Source: Litorisediminicola beolgyonensis (GTDB lineage: Bacteria > Pseudomonadota > Alphaproteobacteria > Rhodobacterales > Rhodobacteraceae). Taken from it: DNA of 64,000 bases. Position 1 is the first letter of the stretch. Each line of letters opens with the position of its first letter. Both the position numbers and the translations under genes were made by a program. The stretch lies in NCBI RefSeq assembly GCF_042679605.1, contig NZ_JBHTMU010000004.1:1-64000 (forward strand), given 5' to 3'. Shown here one piece after another: positions 35,287 to 43,381 of this stretch. The notes beneath the pieces were generated by a model. That model made no database searches. It saw nothing but the letters and a program-made list of their open reading frames with translations, and was not told the origin of the DNA.

Positions 35287-35597
35287 CAGAAGGTGAACTC
35301 CTGGTATCCGCTGACGAGTTCGCGGACACCGAAGGGCACCTCGCGCGCGCCTTCGGACGCAGCCTCGCGTTGCTCGTACCACCACGCCGCAAGCTGGCTG
35401 ACCGCTTCGATCAGCGCGGGCGGGATCGGGTCCTGGTCCACACCGCCAAAGGTCTCCTCGATCTTGAAGCCGAGAAGCCGCTCGACATGGTCATGCGCCG
35501 CGTCAAGCTTGCGCTGCATGAGCGCGTCGTCTGCCGTCCCGATGTCATCAGTGAAGGCGAGCTGCTCTTTCAGTTCGGCGAGGAGAACGATGGCCAC
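35286..35597 (-). CDS. Head-tail connector protein (gp6/YqbG-like)
   Basis: 103 residues: MAIVLLAELKEQLAFTDDIGTADDALMQRKLDAAHDHVERLLGFKIEE, then IPPALIEAVSQLAAWWYEQRE. This is the Phage_connect_1/gp6-like pattern: alpha-helical subunits that form a ring under the portal. It follows the tail tube gene by 9 bases. Confidence 0.88.
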   Translation of the reverse strand: MAIVLLAELKEQLAFTDDIGTADDALMQRKLDAAHDHVERLLGFKIEETFGGVDQDPIPPALIEAVSQLAAWWYEQREAASEGAREVPFGVRELVSGYQEFTF

Positions 35598-35606
35598 GGC
35601 TCAGCC

Positions 35607-36086
35607 TTACGGTGCCGCCGCGTCCACGCGGACCACGTTCGAATTGACCCAGAGAGCCGCGTTCAGCTTCATCACCGAATTGGCCTCATCATAGGCCTCG
35701 TAGGCGCTGGCCACCTTGGCGATGAAATAGCGCTCGGACGGCGTGCCACCGGCGGGTGCGTCATCGAACTCGACCTTGAAGGCGTAGTCGTGGATTTCCT
35801 TCTCGGCGGCGATCACGGCCTGCTGGCCCGCGTCGGCATAGTCGATGCCCATGATCACCTGCATCGGCTCGGCAGCGCGCGCGCCCTTTAGCCGCTTGGT
35901 GCGCTTGTCCGAGAGCGAGGTGAAGTTGATCTCGGCGGACGTGTCGCCGAGCGTGCCGAGGTTCTCCAGTTCGTTGATCTGAACCCAGGTTTCGCCGGAA
36001 AAGTCCGCCAGAACAAAATCGGCGCTTTGCTGTGCTAGCACGCCTCCGATGTAGAGCTTGGAGCCAGCGGTTGCGTAGATGGTCAT
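35607..36086 (-). CDS. Phage major tail (tube) protein
   Basis: 159 residues: starts MTIYATAGSKLYIGGVL and contains INELENLGTLGDTSAEINFTSLSDKRTKRLKG, characteristic of the Phage_tail_2/major tail tube family of siphophages and GTAs. It forms the stacked rings of the tail tube. Four-base overlap with the HNH gene stop. A tail tube gene is not expected in most satellites that borrow helper tails. Confidence 0.88.
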   Translation of the reverse strand: MTIYATAGSKLYIGGVLAQQSADFVLADFSGETWVQINELENLGTLGDTSAEINFTSLSDKRTKRLKGARAAEPMQVIMGIDYADAGQQAVIAAEKEIHDYAFKVEFDDAPAGGTPSERYFIAKVASAYEAYDEANSVMKLNAALWVNSNVVRVDAAAP

Positions 36087-36442
36087 TGGTATGCACCTCG
36101 CGAGTGGCGGCGCTCTTCGCGTTGTTTCGCGCCTGAATGATGGGATTTGCAGAGGCTCTGCAGGTTCGTCGGGTCGAGACGCCGCTCGGGAGCGAGCCGT
36201 CTCGGGATGATGTGATCCACGTCTGTCGCGGGCTTTCCGCAGCGGACGCAGGCGGGATAGTTCGCCAGGTGTCGCGCGCGCAGTTTCCGCCAGTCGGTGT
36301 CATAGCCACGGGCCGCAGCGCTCGGACGCTTGGCGTCGAACCGGGCTTTCCGCTCTCGGTCCCGTGCCGCCTGACACGTGCAGCGCGAGCCGGGAGCGAC
36401 GATGTCTCCGCATCCGCAGATGCGCGGCCCTTTCGATGGCAT
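36083..36442 (-). CDS. HNH endonuclease
   Basis: 119 residues from ATG 36442, which has GGAG at a good distance; the longer start at 36595 is rejected. Zinc ligands are visible: Cys9/Cys11 and Cys21/Cys23 near the start and Cys65-x2-Cys68, with DHIIP (76-80), Asn93, Cys98 and His101/His102 forming the HNH fold. HNH proteins next to terminases are needed for cos packaging in HK97-type phages and are part of capsid-forming satellites. Here it lies between a capsid-side gene and the tail tube gene instead of beside terS. Confidence 0.92.
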   Translation of the reverse strand: MPSKGPRICGCGDIVAPGSRCTCQAARDRERKARFDAKRPSAAARGYDTDWRKLRARHLANYPACVRCGKPATDVDHIIPRRLAPERRLDPTNLQSLCKSHHSGAKQREERRHSRGAYQ

Positions 36443-36597
36443 GGCAGTCTCCGGAATGCGGGCGAGGCTTTGCCCCGCCCGCTGGTCTTGCCGTCCTTGA
36501 CCCACCGTGGCTGACGCCTGCGGAGCGAAGGGAGGACGGCTTGCCGCTTTTGGGCCGACCAGATGGCCCTCAAAGGAGGTCGCTCCGCAAAACATAT

Positions 36598-36984
36598 TCA
36601 GGTCACCGGCGCGTCTGCCGGGTGGCCCTTGATGACCAGGACGCCCGCCGCGATGGACGTGCCGCCGTTCTTGGTCAGGACCGTGCGGACATACCGCTTG
36701 GTGCCGATGTAGCCGACCTTCACAACGCCATCGGCGGTGAGGCTCGCCGGGAACGTGCCCACGAGCCGATCCGCCGCGACATCGGTGAAGTCGCCGGGCG
36801 TGGTCGTGTCGCTTTCCTGAAGCGTCGGAGTGAAGTCTCCGCTCGACACGATGGCCCCGGTATTGATGACCACCGCCGCGCTCTCGAAGCCGAGAAGGTC
36901 GATCGCTGCGGAGGTGTTCGTGGCCGACAGGACCGCAGGCGCGACCGCCTGCGTGATGCCGATATTGGGTGCGATGTCACGCAT
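36598..36984 (-). CDS. Phage structural protein, possible capsid decoration
   Basis: 128 residues, mostly beta strand and Thr/Val/Ala-rich (AVAPAVLSATNTSAAIDLLGF... VLTKNGGTSIAAGVLVIKGHP). It directly follows the major capsid gene, 10 bases away, where decoration or cement proteins are often encoded. The family is not one I can name; the structural role is inference from position and composition. Confidence 0.55.
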   Translation of the reverse strand: MRDIAPNIGITQAVAPAVLSATNTSAAIDLLGFESAAVVINTGAIVSSGDFTPTLQESDTTTPGDFTDVAADRLVGTFPASLTADGVVKVGYIGTKRYVRTVLTKNGGTSIAAGVLVIKGHPADAPVT

Positions 36985-36994
36985 GGGTGTCTCC

Positions 36995-38158
36995 TCAGCT
37001 TGTGGACATCTTGAGCTTGCGGAAGCGCGCCGCCTGGACGACGCGGCCCCCGACGCGGCGGGTGGCGTGAATGCGGGTGAGACCCTTCGTCGCCAGCAGG
37101 TACGGGTTCACCAGGATCGACATCGAGAGGCGATCCACGATGCGGTAAGCGGAGAAATCGCCGTAGAGGATCGGGAATGCGCCGGAAGCGATGTCGGGCA
37201 TATCAACCACCTCGATCACCGGACGCCCGAGGATGGTCTCCGGCTGGCCCGCCTGGAAGCTCGGCTGCCAGAGAAACCGACCATCGCCGTCCTTCAGTGT
37301 GCGGAGAACGCCGAGCGTGGTGCCGTTCATCGCCCAGGTGCCAGCGTTCCGGTACATCGCCGGAAGCGCGTACATGAGGGCAATGAGCTGGTCAGGCGAG
37401 ATCGCCGTGGTGGAGCCGTTTAACGTCTCGGCGATGTCGGGATGGGTCATCAGGCCTTCCGGCTGACCGACTCCCGAGCCGCTCACGAAGGCGAGGCCTT
37501 CTTTCTGGCCGAAGTCCTCGGCCAGCGCGAGCCGGACCTCTGCCTCGGAGGTGCCGCCGCTGTCGGCCAGAAGTTCATTCGAAATATCGACATAGGTCAT
37601 CAGCTTGCGGGCCGTGACCTCAACCTGGCCGAAGGTGACGGTGCTTTCTTCGCTGTCCTCGGCCTCGCCCTCCCACTGCGCGTTGGTGATGCCGGTGCGC
37701 TTGGGATACTTGACCGAAGGGGCTGTGATGCCGCGCACGCTCGCCACAGACCGGATCGGGGAATATTCGACCAGGTCGCGGATGAACTCCGAAGACATCT
37801 CGGCAGGCGCAAGATAGCCGCCTTGCTCGTCATTGGAGACAGTGAGCGCCTTGACCTCTTCGTCGGTCGCGCCGTTGCCCTTGCGGAGATAGGTGCCGAA
37901 CGCCTTGCGCTCCGCCACTGCCGTCTCGTCGGGATCGTCGCCGCCTTTGGCGCGGTTTGATTTGGCTTCGAGCTTGTCGAGACGCTCCACGATCTTGGAC
38001 GTGTCGGACTTCGCCTCGATCTCACCGAGCCGCTTTTCGACGGTCTCGGTCAGGTCGCCGATGGCCTTGGTGACAATGTCATCCGGCTCGTCGCCGCCGC
38101 CGTCTTTCAGGGTCAGGGCCGTGCTGCCGCGCAGCTCGGTCGTCTTGATATGCCGCAT
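36995..38158 (-). CDS. HK97-family phage major capsid protein
   Basis: 387 residues. The first about 85 residues form a charged coiled coil (EKRLGEIEAKSDTSKIVERLDKLEAK), the delta domain expected to be removed by the prohead protease. Then YLRKGNGATDEEVKALTVSNDEQGGYLAPAEMSSEFIRDLVE opens the HK97 fold, followed by GITAPSVKYPKRTGITNAQWEGEAED and the terminal TRRVGGRVVQAARFRKLKMS. It builds the icosahedral head. It is preceded by the protease gene, 4 bases away. Confidence 0.95.
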   Translation of the reverse strand: MRHIKTTELRGSTALTLKDGGGDEPDDIVTKAIGDLTETVEKRLGEIEAKSDTSKIVERLDKLEAKSNRAKGGDDPDETAVAERKAFGTYLRKGNGATDEEVKALTVSNDEQGGYLAPAEMSSEFIRDLVEYSPIRSVASVRGITAPSVKYPKRTGITNAQWEGEAEDSEESTVTFGQVEVTARKLMTYVDISNELLADSGGTSEAEVRLALAEDFGQKEGLAFVSGSGVGQPEGLMTHPDIAETLNGSTTAISPDQLIALMYALPAMYRNAGTWAMNGTTLGVLRTLKDGDGRFLWQPSFQAGQPETILGRPVIEVVDMPDIASGAFPILYGDFSAYRIVDRLSMSILVNPYLLATKGLTRIHATRRVGGRVVQAARFRKLKMSTS

Positions 38159-38162
38159 GGGA

Positions 38163-38666
38163 TTACCTCTTTGCGAGCTGCGCCGCAGCGCGTTGCAGGG
38201 AAGCCGCCAGCGTCAGCGCGCGGACGGCAGTCTTGGCCGACACCACGCGAGCGCCGGGATGCATGGGAATGGTCACGAGGGACGCTTCGAGAAGCTCCAG
38301 CTCGGAGATCGTCCGGCCACCGCGCGGGCGGTTCGCCGCTTTCTTCGTGCGGAAGCCGATGGAAATACCGCGCACGGCCCCCGAGCGGACCAGTGCGCGG
38401 ACCTCGCGGGCGCGGGGAAGCTCGCCCACCAGGAGTTGCCCTTTGATGTGCAGCCCGTCCTCGCGCTCCTCGGCCACGCTCCAGGTGCCGACCGGATCGT
38501 TCTGGTCGTGACCGAAGAGCATGGGCAGCGGCAGTCGCGCTCCAGAAAATGCACCCTTGGTGATCACGTCGCCAACGCGGTCGGGCTCATCGAACGGCCA
38601 TGCGAGGCCCTCGATGGAGCCGTCATCCGAGGCGTCGATCTTGGTCTCCAGGAAGACGCGGTCCAT
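38163..38666 (-). CDS. HK97-family prohead protease
   Basis: 167 residues, MDRVFLETKIDASDDGSIEGLAWPFDEPDRVGDVITKGAF. The Ser/His catalytic pair is placed at His53 (FGHDQNDPVG) and Ser102 (GISIGFR), as in U35 proteases that process the capsid delta domain. Started at ATG 38666, where an ATGA overlaps the stop of the upstream gene. Confidence 0.93.
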   Translation of the reverse strand: MDRVFLETKIDASDDGSIEGLAWPFDEPDRVGDVITKGAFSGARLPLPMLFGHDQNDPVGTWSVAEEREDGLHIKGQLLVGELPRAREVRALVRSGAVRGISIGFRTKKAANRPRGGRTISELELLEASLVTIPMHPGARVVSAKTAVRALTLAASLQRAAAQLAKR

Positions 38667-39055
38667 CACGCGTCCCCCCTGAACGCTGCGCGGTCGGACG
38701 CGAAGGCGTCGATCTGCGCCTGAACCCATGTTGCGGCCTTCAGAAGCCGCAGGACGTTTGCGTGGGTGAACGGAACCGGCTGGCCATCCTCCGTGATCTC
38801 CCAGGCCAATACGCAGCGCGCGAGGCTCTCTAGGCGGCAGCGCTCACGCGCCTCTGCCGAGACCAAGCCCTTGGCGTCCGCGACCTCGGAGAGATCGTCG
38901 GCGAGCCGCAGGCGCGCACGGTTCTGCACCTCGCTATCAGGTCCGGCCAACTTCACGCGAATGCCAGTCGCCTTGGCTGTCACCGGGTCGAGAAGATCGA
39001 ACCAGTGGCCACGCTCCTGATCGGCGGAGAAGGCGCGGATATCGTCAAGCTGCAT
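38666..39055 (-). CDS. Phage protein of unknown function between portal and protease
   Basis: 129 residues, helical, with many Leu/Ala/Arg/Glu (SEVQNRARLRLADDLSEVADAKGLV) and the tail NVLRLLKAATWVQAQIDAF. It overlaps the 3' end of the portal gene and is coupled to the protease. Not recognised; some phages encode a small scaffold or head protein here, which is only a suggestion. Confidence 0.6.
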   Translation of the reverse strand: MQLDDIRAFSADQERGHWFDLLDPVTAKATGIRVKLAGPDSEVQNRARLRLADDLSEVADAKGLVSAEARERCRLESLARCVLAWEITEDGQPVPFTHANVLRLLKAATWVQAQIDAFASDRAAFRGDA

Positions 39056-40235
39056 TGCTGGCCTCCGGTGCTGCTGCGGCGGTCGAGATGTTGGGATTGG
39101 CGAACTCGTCGCCGCCTGCGTAGGGCGTGAGGCCCAGCCAGGCGCGGCCTTCGTTCGGGTTGATGGTGCGCGAGGCGATCAGCGAATTGATCACCGTGGC
39201 ACGGGTCGAGAGATCGGCTCGGGTCAGGTCGTCGCGGTCGAAGCGAATGGCATGGCGAAGCCGGTCCTCGTCGGAGAAGAGCGCCCGCCGGAGCGCGCCT
39301 TCGGTGGCGCGCAGCCACGGCTCCAGCGTATAGCTCAGGAACTCGCGGCCCATCTGCTCGGTGTTCGACCAGGTCGCGCGGTCGTGGTCGTAGAGCATGC
39401 TCGGCGGCACGCGGAAGGCGCGCGCGACTTCAAGGATTTGAAACTTGCGGTTTTCAAGGAACTGAGCGTCGGTCGAGTTCAGCGTGAACGGTTTGAACTC
39501 TGCGCCATCGTAGAGGATCGCGGTCTGCCCGGAATTGCCGTCACCCTCATGGGTCGCACGCCATGCCTCGCGGGCCTTCTTGACCATCTCCTGGCCCATG
39601 CCTTTCGGGAAGGTCAGCGCACCGGAGGGACGCGCACCGCGCCCGAAGAGCTTGGCCGCGTGCTTGTCGAGTGCCTGCGCCACGCCGATGGCTTCGCAGG
39701 CCAGCGTGAGAGGCGACTTCCCGAACGGGCTGCGCAGGTGGATCACGTTCGACGCGGGCACCGGGCGGGCGTCGATCTTGTAGCTCGGCTCGCCCGTGGT
39801 CTGGTCGAACTGCACGTCGATCACACCGCGCCGATAGCGGATGATCTCGGCCACGCGACCGTCGCCGAGGCGGTTGACGTAAGCCACGCCGCCCTTGTCG
39901 TCGGAGAGCGCGTCGATCACGAGATCGCGGATCAGCGAGAATCCGTCCGTCCAATCGTTCGCCTGGTCGCGGAGAAAGGGAAGAACCGGGTGGTTAGGGA
40001 GCGCGGTCTCGGTGCCATCCTCGCCGATGGCCTTGACCGAGATGTCGAGCGTGGCGACAGCCTCGGAGATCACGCGGATCGCGGAGCCGACAGCCGGGAC
40101 ACGAAGCGCGCTCTCAGGGGTGACAGGCGTTCCGGTGGCAGCGGTCGGCATCAACCCAAAGAGCGCATAGAGATCGCCGCCCGGTTCGGCGAGCCCCTTC
40201 TCTTCGGTCTGAACTTTGCGCGTGAATGGCCACAT
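39045..40235 (-). CDS. Phage portal protein (HK97 family)
   Basis: 396 residues: MWPFTRKVQ start, RVPAVGSAIRVISEAVATLDISV, the clip-like VIHLRSPFGKSPL and the long stem/wing helices (FLENRKFQILEVARAFRVPPSMLYDHDRATWSNTEQMGREFLSYTL), all diagnostic of Phage_portal. Portals form the ring through which DNA is packaged. It starts the morphogenesis block, 166 bases after the preceding regulator-like gene. Confidence 0.95.
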   Translation of the reverse strand: MWPFTRKVQTEEKGLAEPGGDLYALFGLMPTAATGTPVTPESALRVPAVGSAIRVISEAVATLDISVKAIGEDGTETALPNHPVLPFLRDQANDWTDGFSLIRDLVIDALSDDKGGVAYVNRLGDGRVAEIIRYRRGVIDVQFDQTTGEPSYKIDARPVPASNVIHLRSPFGKSPLTLACEAIGVAQALDKHAAKLFGRGARPSGALTFPKGMGQEMVKKAREAWRATHEGDGNSGQTAILYDGAEFKPFTLNSTDAQFLENRKFQILEVARAFRVPPSMLYDHDRATWSNTEQMGREFLSYTLEPWLRATEGALRRALFSDEDRLRHAIRFDRDDLTRADLSTRATVINSLIASRTINPNEGRAWLGLTPYAGGDEFANPNISTAAAAPEASNAA

Positions 40236-40401
40236 GCTGCAATGATCGCAGCGACTTAGCCTCTTGTGCAGCTAGCAAGACCTGCCAAATCCTACCAAAT
40301 GCGCCCACTGGAAAATCCAGTTTCGGGCAAATCGTGCGCGAGCTTCCCCGCGCCGGTCCCCTCGGGTGATCGAAAGTCAGAGACCACCCCCGCCTCGACT
40401 A

Positions 40402-40710
40402 TCAGCCGGATTTCTTAGCCCTTTTAGGTTTGGGCCGAGGCAACTTGAAATCAATAATGATCAGCGTGTTTGGCTCGCTGCCCGGATTAAGAACCGCCTC
40501 GTCCAAGGGGGTCATCTCATCCATCAGAAGCTTCTTGATCCGCTTCTCCGATACGGTCGAAACAACGCCGAGGTCTCGCCTTACCTGAGCGCTTGAGACG
40601 GCAACGCGATCCGGGCCTTTCTTGCCTGAATTCGAACGGAACAGCTCGCGAAGATAAGCGGAGAGCTGTCCTTCAAGCTCGCTCTCGTTGAACTCGCTTT
40701 CATTTGTCAT
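40402..40710 (-). CDS. Element protein of unknown function, 102 aa
   Basis: From ATG 40710: MTNESEFNESELEGQLSAYLRELFRSN..., acidic at the N-terminus, strongly basic at the C-terminus (FKLPRPKPKRAKKSG). The centre (AQVRRDLGVVSTVSEKRIKKLLMDEM) could be a DNA-binding helix pair. Not recognised. It stands between the replication/regulation block and the head block, so a regulatory role is possible. Confidence 0.55.
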   Translation of the reverse strand: MTNESEFNESELEGQLSAYLRELFRSNSGKKGPDRVAVSSAQVRRDLGVVSTVSEKRIKKLLMDEMTPLDEAVLNPGSEPNTLIIIDFKLPRPKPKRAKKSG

Positions 40711-40759
40711 GGGGTTGGTCAGGACCAATGCTTGGGAGATAACGCGAAGCTATCAAAGG

Positions 40760-40987
40760 TCACCGGGACAACCAAGCGTTGAGCTCGGATCGAATAGCCA
40801 GGTAACCAGCGCCCTCGACCTTGCGGATCGGGATGCGCGGGTTCTTTGCCCAGCGGCGAGCGGTCGAGACCGAGATGCCCAGAGCACGGGCGATGGTCTC
40901 CAAACCCCAGAGCTTCTCGGGGCCGGTGGTGATGGCGTCGAAGCGCCAGCGGTCCAAGGGAGGATGATCGGTCACTGCTAACCTCAT
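40760..40987 (-). CDS. Helix-turn-helix (excisionase/AlpA-like) protein
   Basis: 75 residues from ATG 40987 (MRLAVTDHPPLDRWRFDAITTGPEKLWGLETIARALGISVSTARRW). The HTH ETIARALGISVSTARRWAKN followed by a short wing and RSELNAWLSR is that of excisionase/AlpA-type regulators. The open frame continues to 41173 and an ATG there would couple it to the helicase gene, but those 62 residues are Pro/Gly/His-rich, coded by the G-rich repeats at 41082-41157, and look non-coding. Start therefore uncertain. Confidence 0.65.
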   Translation of the reverse strand: MRLAVTDHPPLDRWRFDAITTGPEKLWGLETIARALGISVSTARRWAKNPRIPIRKVEGAGYLAIRSELNAWLSR

Positions 40988-41081
40988 TTCTTGTTTTTGC
41001 TGCGACGAAGGCTCTCCGTTGGGGCGCGCCCCGCCTCTCAGGGCGGGCGCACAGCCCTTAGGGGTATGGGGATATATGGCG

Positions 41082-41157
41082 CTAGGGGGATGAAGGGGGG
41101 GATGAAGGGGGGATGAACCCACTACAGAAGCCACTTTGCTAGGGGGGATGAAGGGGG
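41082..41157. repeat. G-rich iteron-like repeats next to the replication gene
   Basis: The unit G5-7 ATGAA occurs at 41085-41094, 41095-41106 and 41107-41117, that is at roughly helical spacing, and again at 41142-41152; two of the copies are preceded by GCTAG. The region lies just downstream of the RepA-like helicase gene on the transcribed strand, where a plasmid-like or satellite origin could be. Confidence 0.5.
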
Positions 41158-41169
41158 TTTGCATGGTCG

Positions 41170-42315
41170 TCACTGGCCCGCCTCCACGATGAACGTGCGG
41201 GGTCTCGACGCTGGCCCTTCCTTCTCAATCCTGATCTTGCCCGACGCCAACAGGCCATCCATCGCCGCCTTGAAGGCCCGTTTGGTCATGCCCTCGTTTT
41301 CCGGGTGTTCAGCGAATTGCTTGGGGGCATAGTTCGGCCCGCCCGCATGGTTTACCTGCCGTCCCTGGGCCGTGAAGGCGGACAGAAGCTTCATGAACAC
41401 CCGCTGCGCCTTGGCCCCTGCTGCCAGCTTGTCCAAGCCCTGTTCCGACACCTCGGGCACGAACACCCCGGCCTGCCACTTCATGTGCGTCTCTTCCCCG
41501 ATGCGCCCGTAGTTGGCTTTCATCGTGGTCATGACGCGGCGGTCAGGATCGGCCTCGAAACCGCCATCGGTGATCCGGGACAAGTACAGTCGCGAGCGCA
41601 CCGAGTTGTTCCAAGCGGTGGAGCCGGAAGAACCGCTGCCGCTCGACAGGCCAGTCAGAGAGGGATGTCCGAGGAGAAGCACCGCGCAACCGCGCCGAAG
41701 CGCCAGCCCGCGAAGGATGCCAATGAACTGGCGCACTTTGGCTCGGTCATTCTCGTTCGCAGGGTAGACGTCCGCGAGCGTGTCGATCACGACCAGAGAC
41801 GGGGCCTCATCCTCCGCCCTGCGGTCGAGTTCTTTGAACAACTCGGATTTCATCATAGTCACCTGACTTTCGACGGCGAGAAGCGCGTCTTCGCCAGCGA
41901 GAGACCGCAGCGTCAAACCTTCGAGATCGTCGTAAGACAAACGCTCAGCGCGGACGATGTCTTCCAGTCGCCTGTGCAGCTCGTCGTCATCGTCCTCGGC
42001 GCTCATATAGATCACACGACCAGGAGAGACGCCCTTGCCGATCCATCCGGTGCCGGTGGCTACGGCCACAGCGAGCTGCAGCGAGAGCAGGCTCTTGCCC
42101 GTGCCGCCATCGCCGCTGAACAGCGTTACCGTTTTTTGCGGGATAAGCCCGTGCACCAGCCATTCACGGGGTTTGACGCTCTTACCCTTGAGCGACGATG
42201 CCGGATAAAAGCAAGAGGCGCGGGAAGGCTCTGCAGCCTCCTCCTCGCGACCAATATGCGGATAGCCGCGTGCAGCTTCCAGTTCGGCTGCGATCTGGTC
42301 GAAACTTCGCATCAT
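41170..42315 (-). CDS. RepA-like AAA ATPase / replicative helicase
   Basis: 381 residues with Walker A GDGGTGKS (68-75), Walker B LVVIDTLADVYP (about 173-184), a sensor segment LLLGHPSLTG and a C-terminal DNA-binding-like helical tail (GMTKRAFKAAMDGLLASGKIRIEKEG). This is the RSF1010 RepA / AAA_25 pattern of hexameric helicases that start plasmid or phage replication. It is the largest gene of the block that begins the element's transcript, and probably serves autonomous replication after excision. Confidence 0.8.
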   Translation of the reverse strand: MMRSFDQIAAELEAARGYPHIGREEEAAEPSRASCFYPASSLKGKSVKPREWLVHGLIPQKTVTLFSGDGGTGKSLLSLQLAVAVATGTGWIGKGVSPGRVIYMSAEDDDDELHRRLEDIVRAERLSYDDLEGLTLRSLAGEDALLAVESQVTMMKSELFKELDRRAEDEAPSLVVIDTLADVYPANENDRAKVRQFIGILRGLALRRGCAVLLLGHPSLTGLSSGSGSSGSTAWNNSVRSRLYLSRITDGGFEADPDRRVMTTMKANYGRIGEETHMKWQAGVFVPEVSEQGLDKLAAGAKAQRVFMKLLSAFTAQGRQVNHAGGPNYAPKQFAEHPENEGMTKRAFKAAMDGLLASGKIRIEKEGPASRPRTFIVEAGQ

Positions 42316-42521
42316 GCGGCACCCCCATGCAGAGGAACCACATCGGCGGTACAGAGCGTCAGGTTAGACGCTTCGACCATGCCCTCGGCGAAGTCGATGG
42401 CGCGCTGCCGATCAGGGAAGGTGCGGGCGAGATAGCCGCTGTCCCGGTGGCGGTCCCAGACCATCACCCCGAAGCGGTTCTCATCATCCCAGCCGTCGAT
42501 AATTTCGATCTCGCCCCTCAT
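42312..42521 (-). CDS. Small element protein, 69 aa, unknown
   Basis: MRGEIEIIDGWDDENRFGVMVWDRHRDSGYLARTFPDRQRAIDFAEGM and a hydrophobic end. Overlaps both neighbours by four bases (ATGA), which supports its being a real co-translated gene. Function unknown. Confidence 0.6.
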   Translation of the reverse strand: MRGEIEIIDGWDDENRFGVMVWDRHRDSGYLARTFPDRQRAIDFAEGMVEASNLTLCTADVVPLHGGAA

Positions 42522-43012
42522 GCCGCTGCCCTCCCGTTCGCATAGGCCAAGAAGGCCTTACGGCGCTCCTCGGTCATGGCCTCGAAGGCGGCAGTGCAAT
42601 AGGCGTCGAGTTCCGTCTCGCTGGCGAAGGTCACCCACGTCGCGGCCTCGCCCAACTCATCGAAGAGAGGCGCAATCGGCATCCCAGCTCCGCCTAGAAC
42701 GGTATTCGCGACGATCTCGGCTTGCTCCGGCTCCAAGGCTTTCAGAGCCGCCCAGGCCAGCTTGGCCCGCTCGACATCGGTCAGGCGCAGCGCGGAGATG
42801 GTCGAGAAATCTCGCCATGCCTCGTAGGTGTCGAGCGTCAGTGCGCAGCCAAGAGATCGCGCCGCGCGCTTGTGGGGCTTGGCCGCGTATTTCGACATTG
42901 CCGAAGCACGGCGAGGCCGGTTATTCTGACCGCGAGGAGCTTCCTGAGCCTCAAGATTTCCAGCGCCGTTGCGGGGTCCAGCCGCAGCGGCGTTTTCTTT
43001 TGCTTGGCTCAA
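42518..43012 (-). CDS. Element protein of unknown function
   Basis: 164 residues if the TTG at 43012 is used, 126 if the ATG at 42898 (MSKYAAKPHKRAARSLG) is used; neither has a good ribosome binding site. The common part is helical and moderately acidic (LTLDTYEAWRDFSTISALRLTDVERAKLAWAALKALEPEQ, FEAMTEERRKAFLAYANG). Not recognised. It is the first gene of the element's transcript, 90-200 bases from attR. Confidence 0.5.
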   Translation of the reverse strand: MSQAKENAAAAGPRNGAGNLEAQEAPRGQNNRPRRASAMSKYAAKPHKRAARSLGCALTLDTYEAWRDFSTISALRLTDVERAKLAWAALKALEPEQAEIVANTVLGGAGMPIAPLFDELGEAATWVTFASETELDAYCTAAFEAMTEERRKAFLAYANGRAAA

Positions 43013-43100
43013 ATCGGCGTTTGAAACTTTCGCGGTCTGTTCCCGTTTTGTCGGGGCACTTTTTGAAACAGAACCATGTTGACTTTCTTGGATTTCAGGC

Positions 43101-43148
43101 CGGATTGCAAATCCGTGTACACCGGTTCGATTCCGGTACTCGCCTCCA
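43101..43148 (+). repeat. attR, second copy of the 48-bp tRNA-Cys repeat
   Basis: Bases identical to 25847-25894 (3' half of tRNA-Cys from the anticodon stem to CCA). No 5' half of a tRNA precedes it, so it is not a functional tRNA but the right-hand attachment site. Confidence 0.95.
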
Positions 43149-43328
43149 CTAATCCCCTGGAATCACCAGACCTTGTCCAGCCGAGCCCCGGATGTGGCCG
43201 ACCGGCATGACCTGTTCGTGCGCGCGCCCCCGCGGGTCGGGCGCTCTCCTGCATCGACCTTTCGGCAGAAACCCGGTCGTCACCACCCCCGTCACGTCCA
43301 CGATCGCATACAATCGCGGCGCTTAAAC

Positions 43329-43362
43329 GACCGCGGGCGGGCCCTGAGGCCCGCCCGCGGTC
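43329..43362. terminator. Long GC-rich hairpin, probable terminator
   Basis: A perfect 15-bp stem (GACCGCGGGCGGGCC and its complement) with loop CTGA. No long T-run follows; minus-strand reading continues TCGTTTAAG. It most likely ends the short minus-strand gene at 43382-43507 or separates host genes from the element. Confidence 0.6.
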
Positions 43363-43381
43363 GATCCGAACTGTGCCCGGC

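Larger units (their letters stand above)
25847..43148 (-). mobile_element. Integrated phage-satellite-like or compact prophage element (17.3 kb)
   Basis: The element lies between two perfect 48-base copies of the tRNA-Cys 3' half (25847-25894 and 43101-43148). Its tyrosine integrase sits next to attL. All recognisable genes are on the minus strand: RepA-like helicase, HTH protein, portal, prohead protease, HK97 capsid, HNH nuclease, tail tube, gp6, gp10, DUF3168 and head-tail adaptor proteins, terminase small and large subunits, tape measure and a tail-chaperone-like protein. I found no endolysin, holin, tail-tip, fibre or CI-type repressor. All reading frames are intact, which argues against long decay. 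Size and content fit a capsid-forming satellite; a trimmed prophage is the alternative. Confidence 0.85.

Noticed and set aside
40988..41173. N-terminal extension of the HTH protein
   Set aside because: The 62 residues are low-complexity and coded by the G-rich repeats; I prefer the internal start, though translation from 41173 cannot be excluded.
25847..43148. Gene transfer agent cluster
   Set aside because: Gene order is unlike the conserved GTA order, and it has an integrase, att repeats and a replication gene, which GTAs lack.
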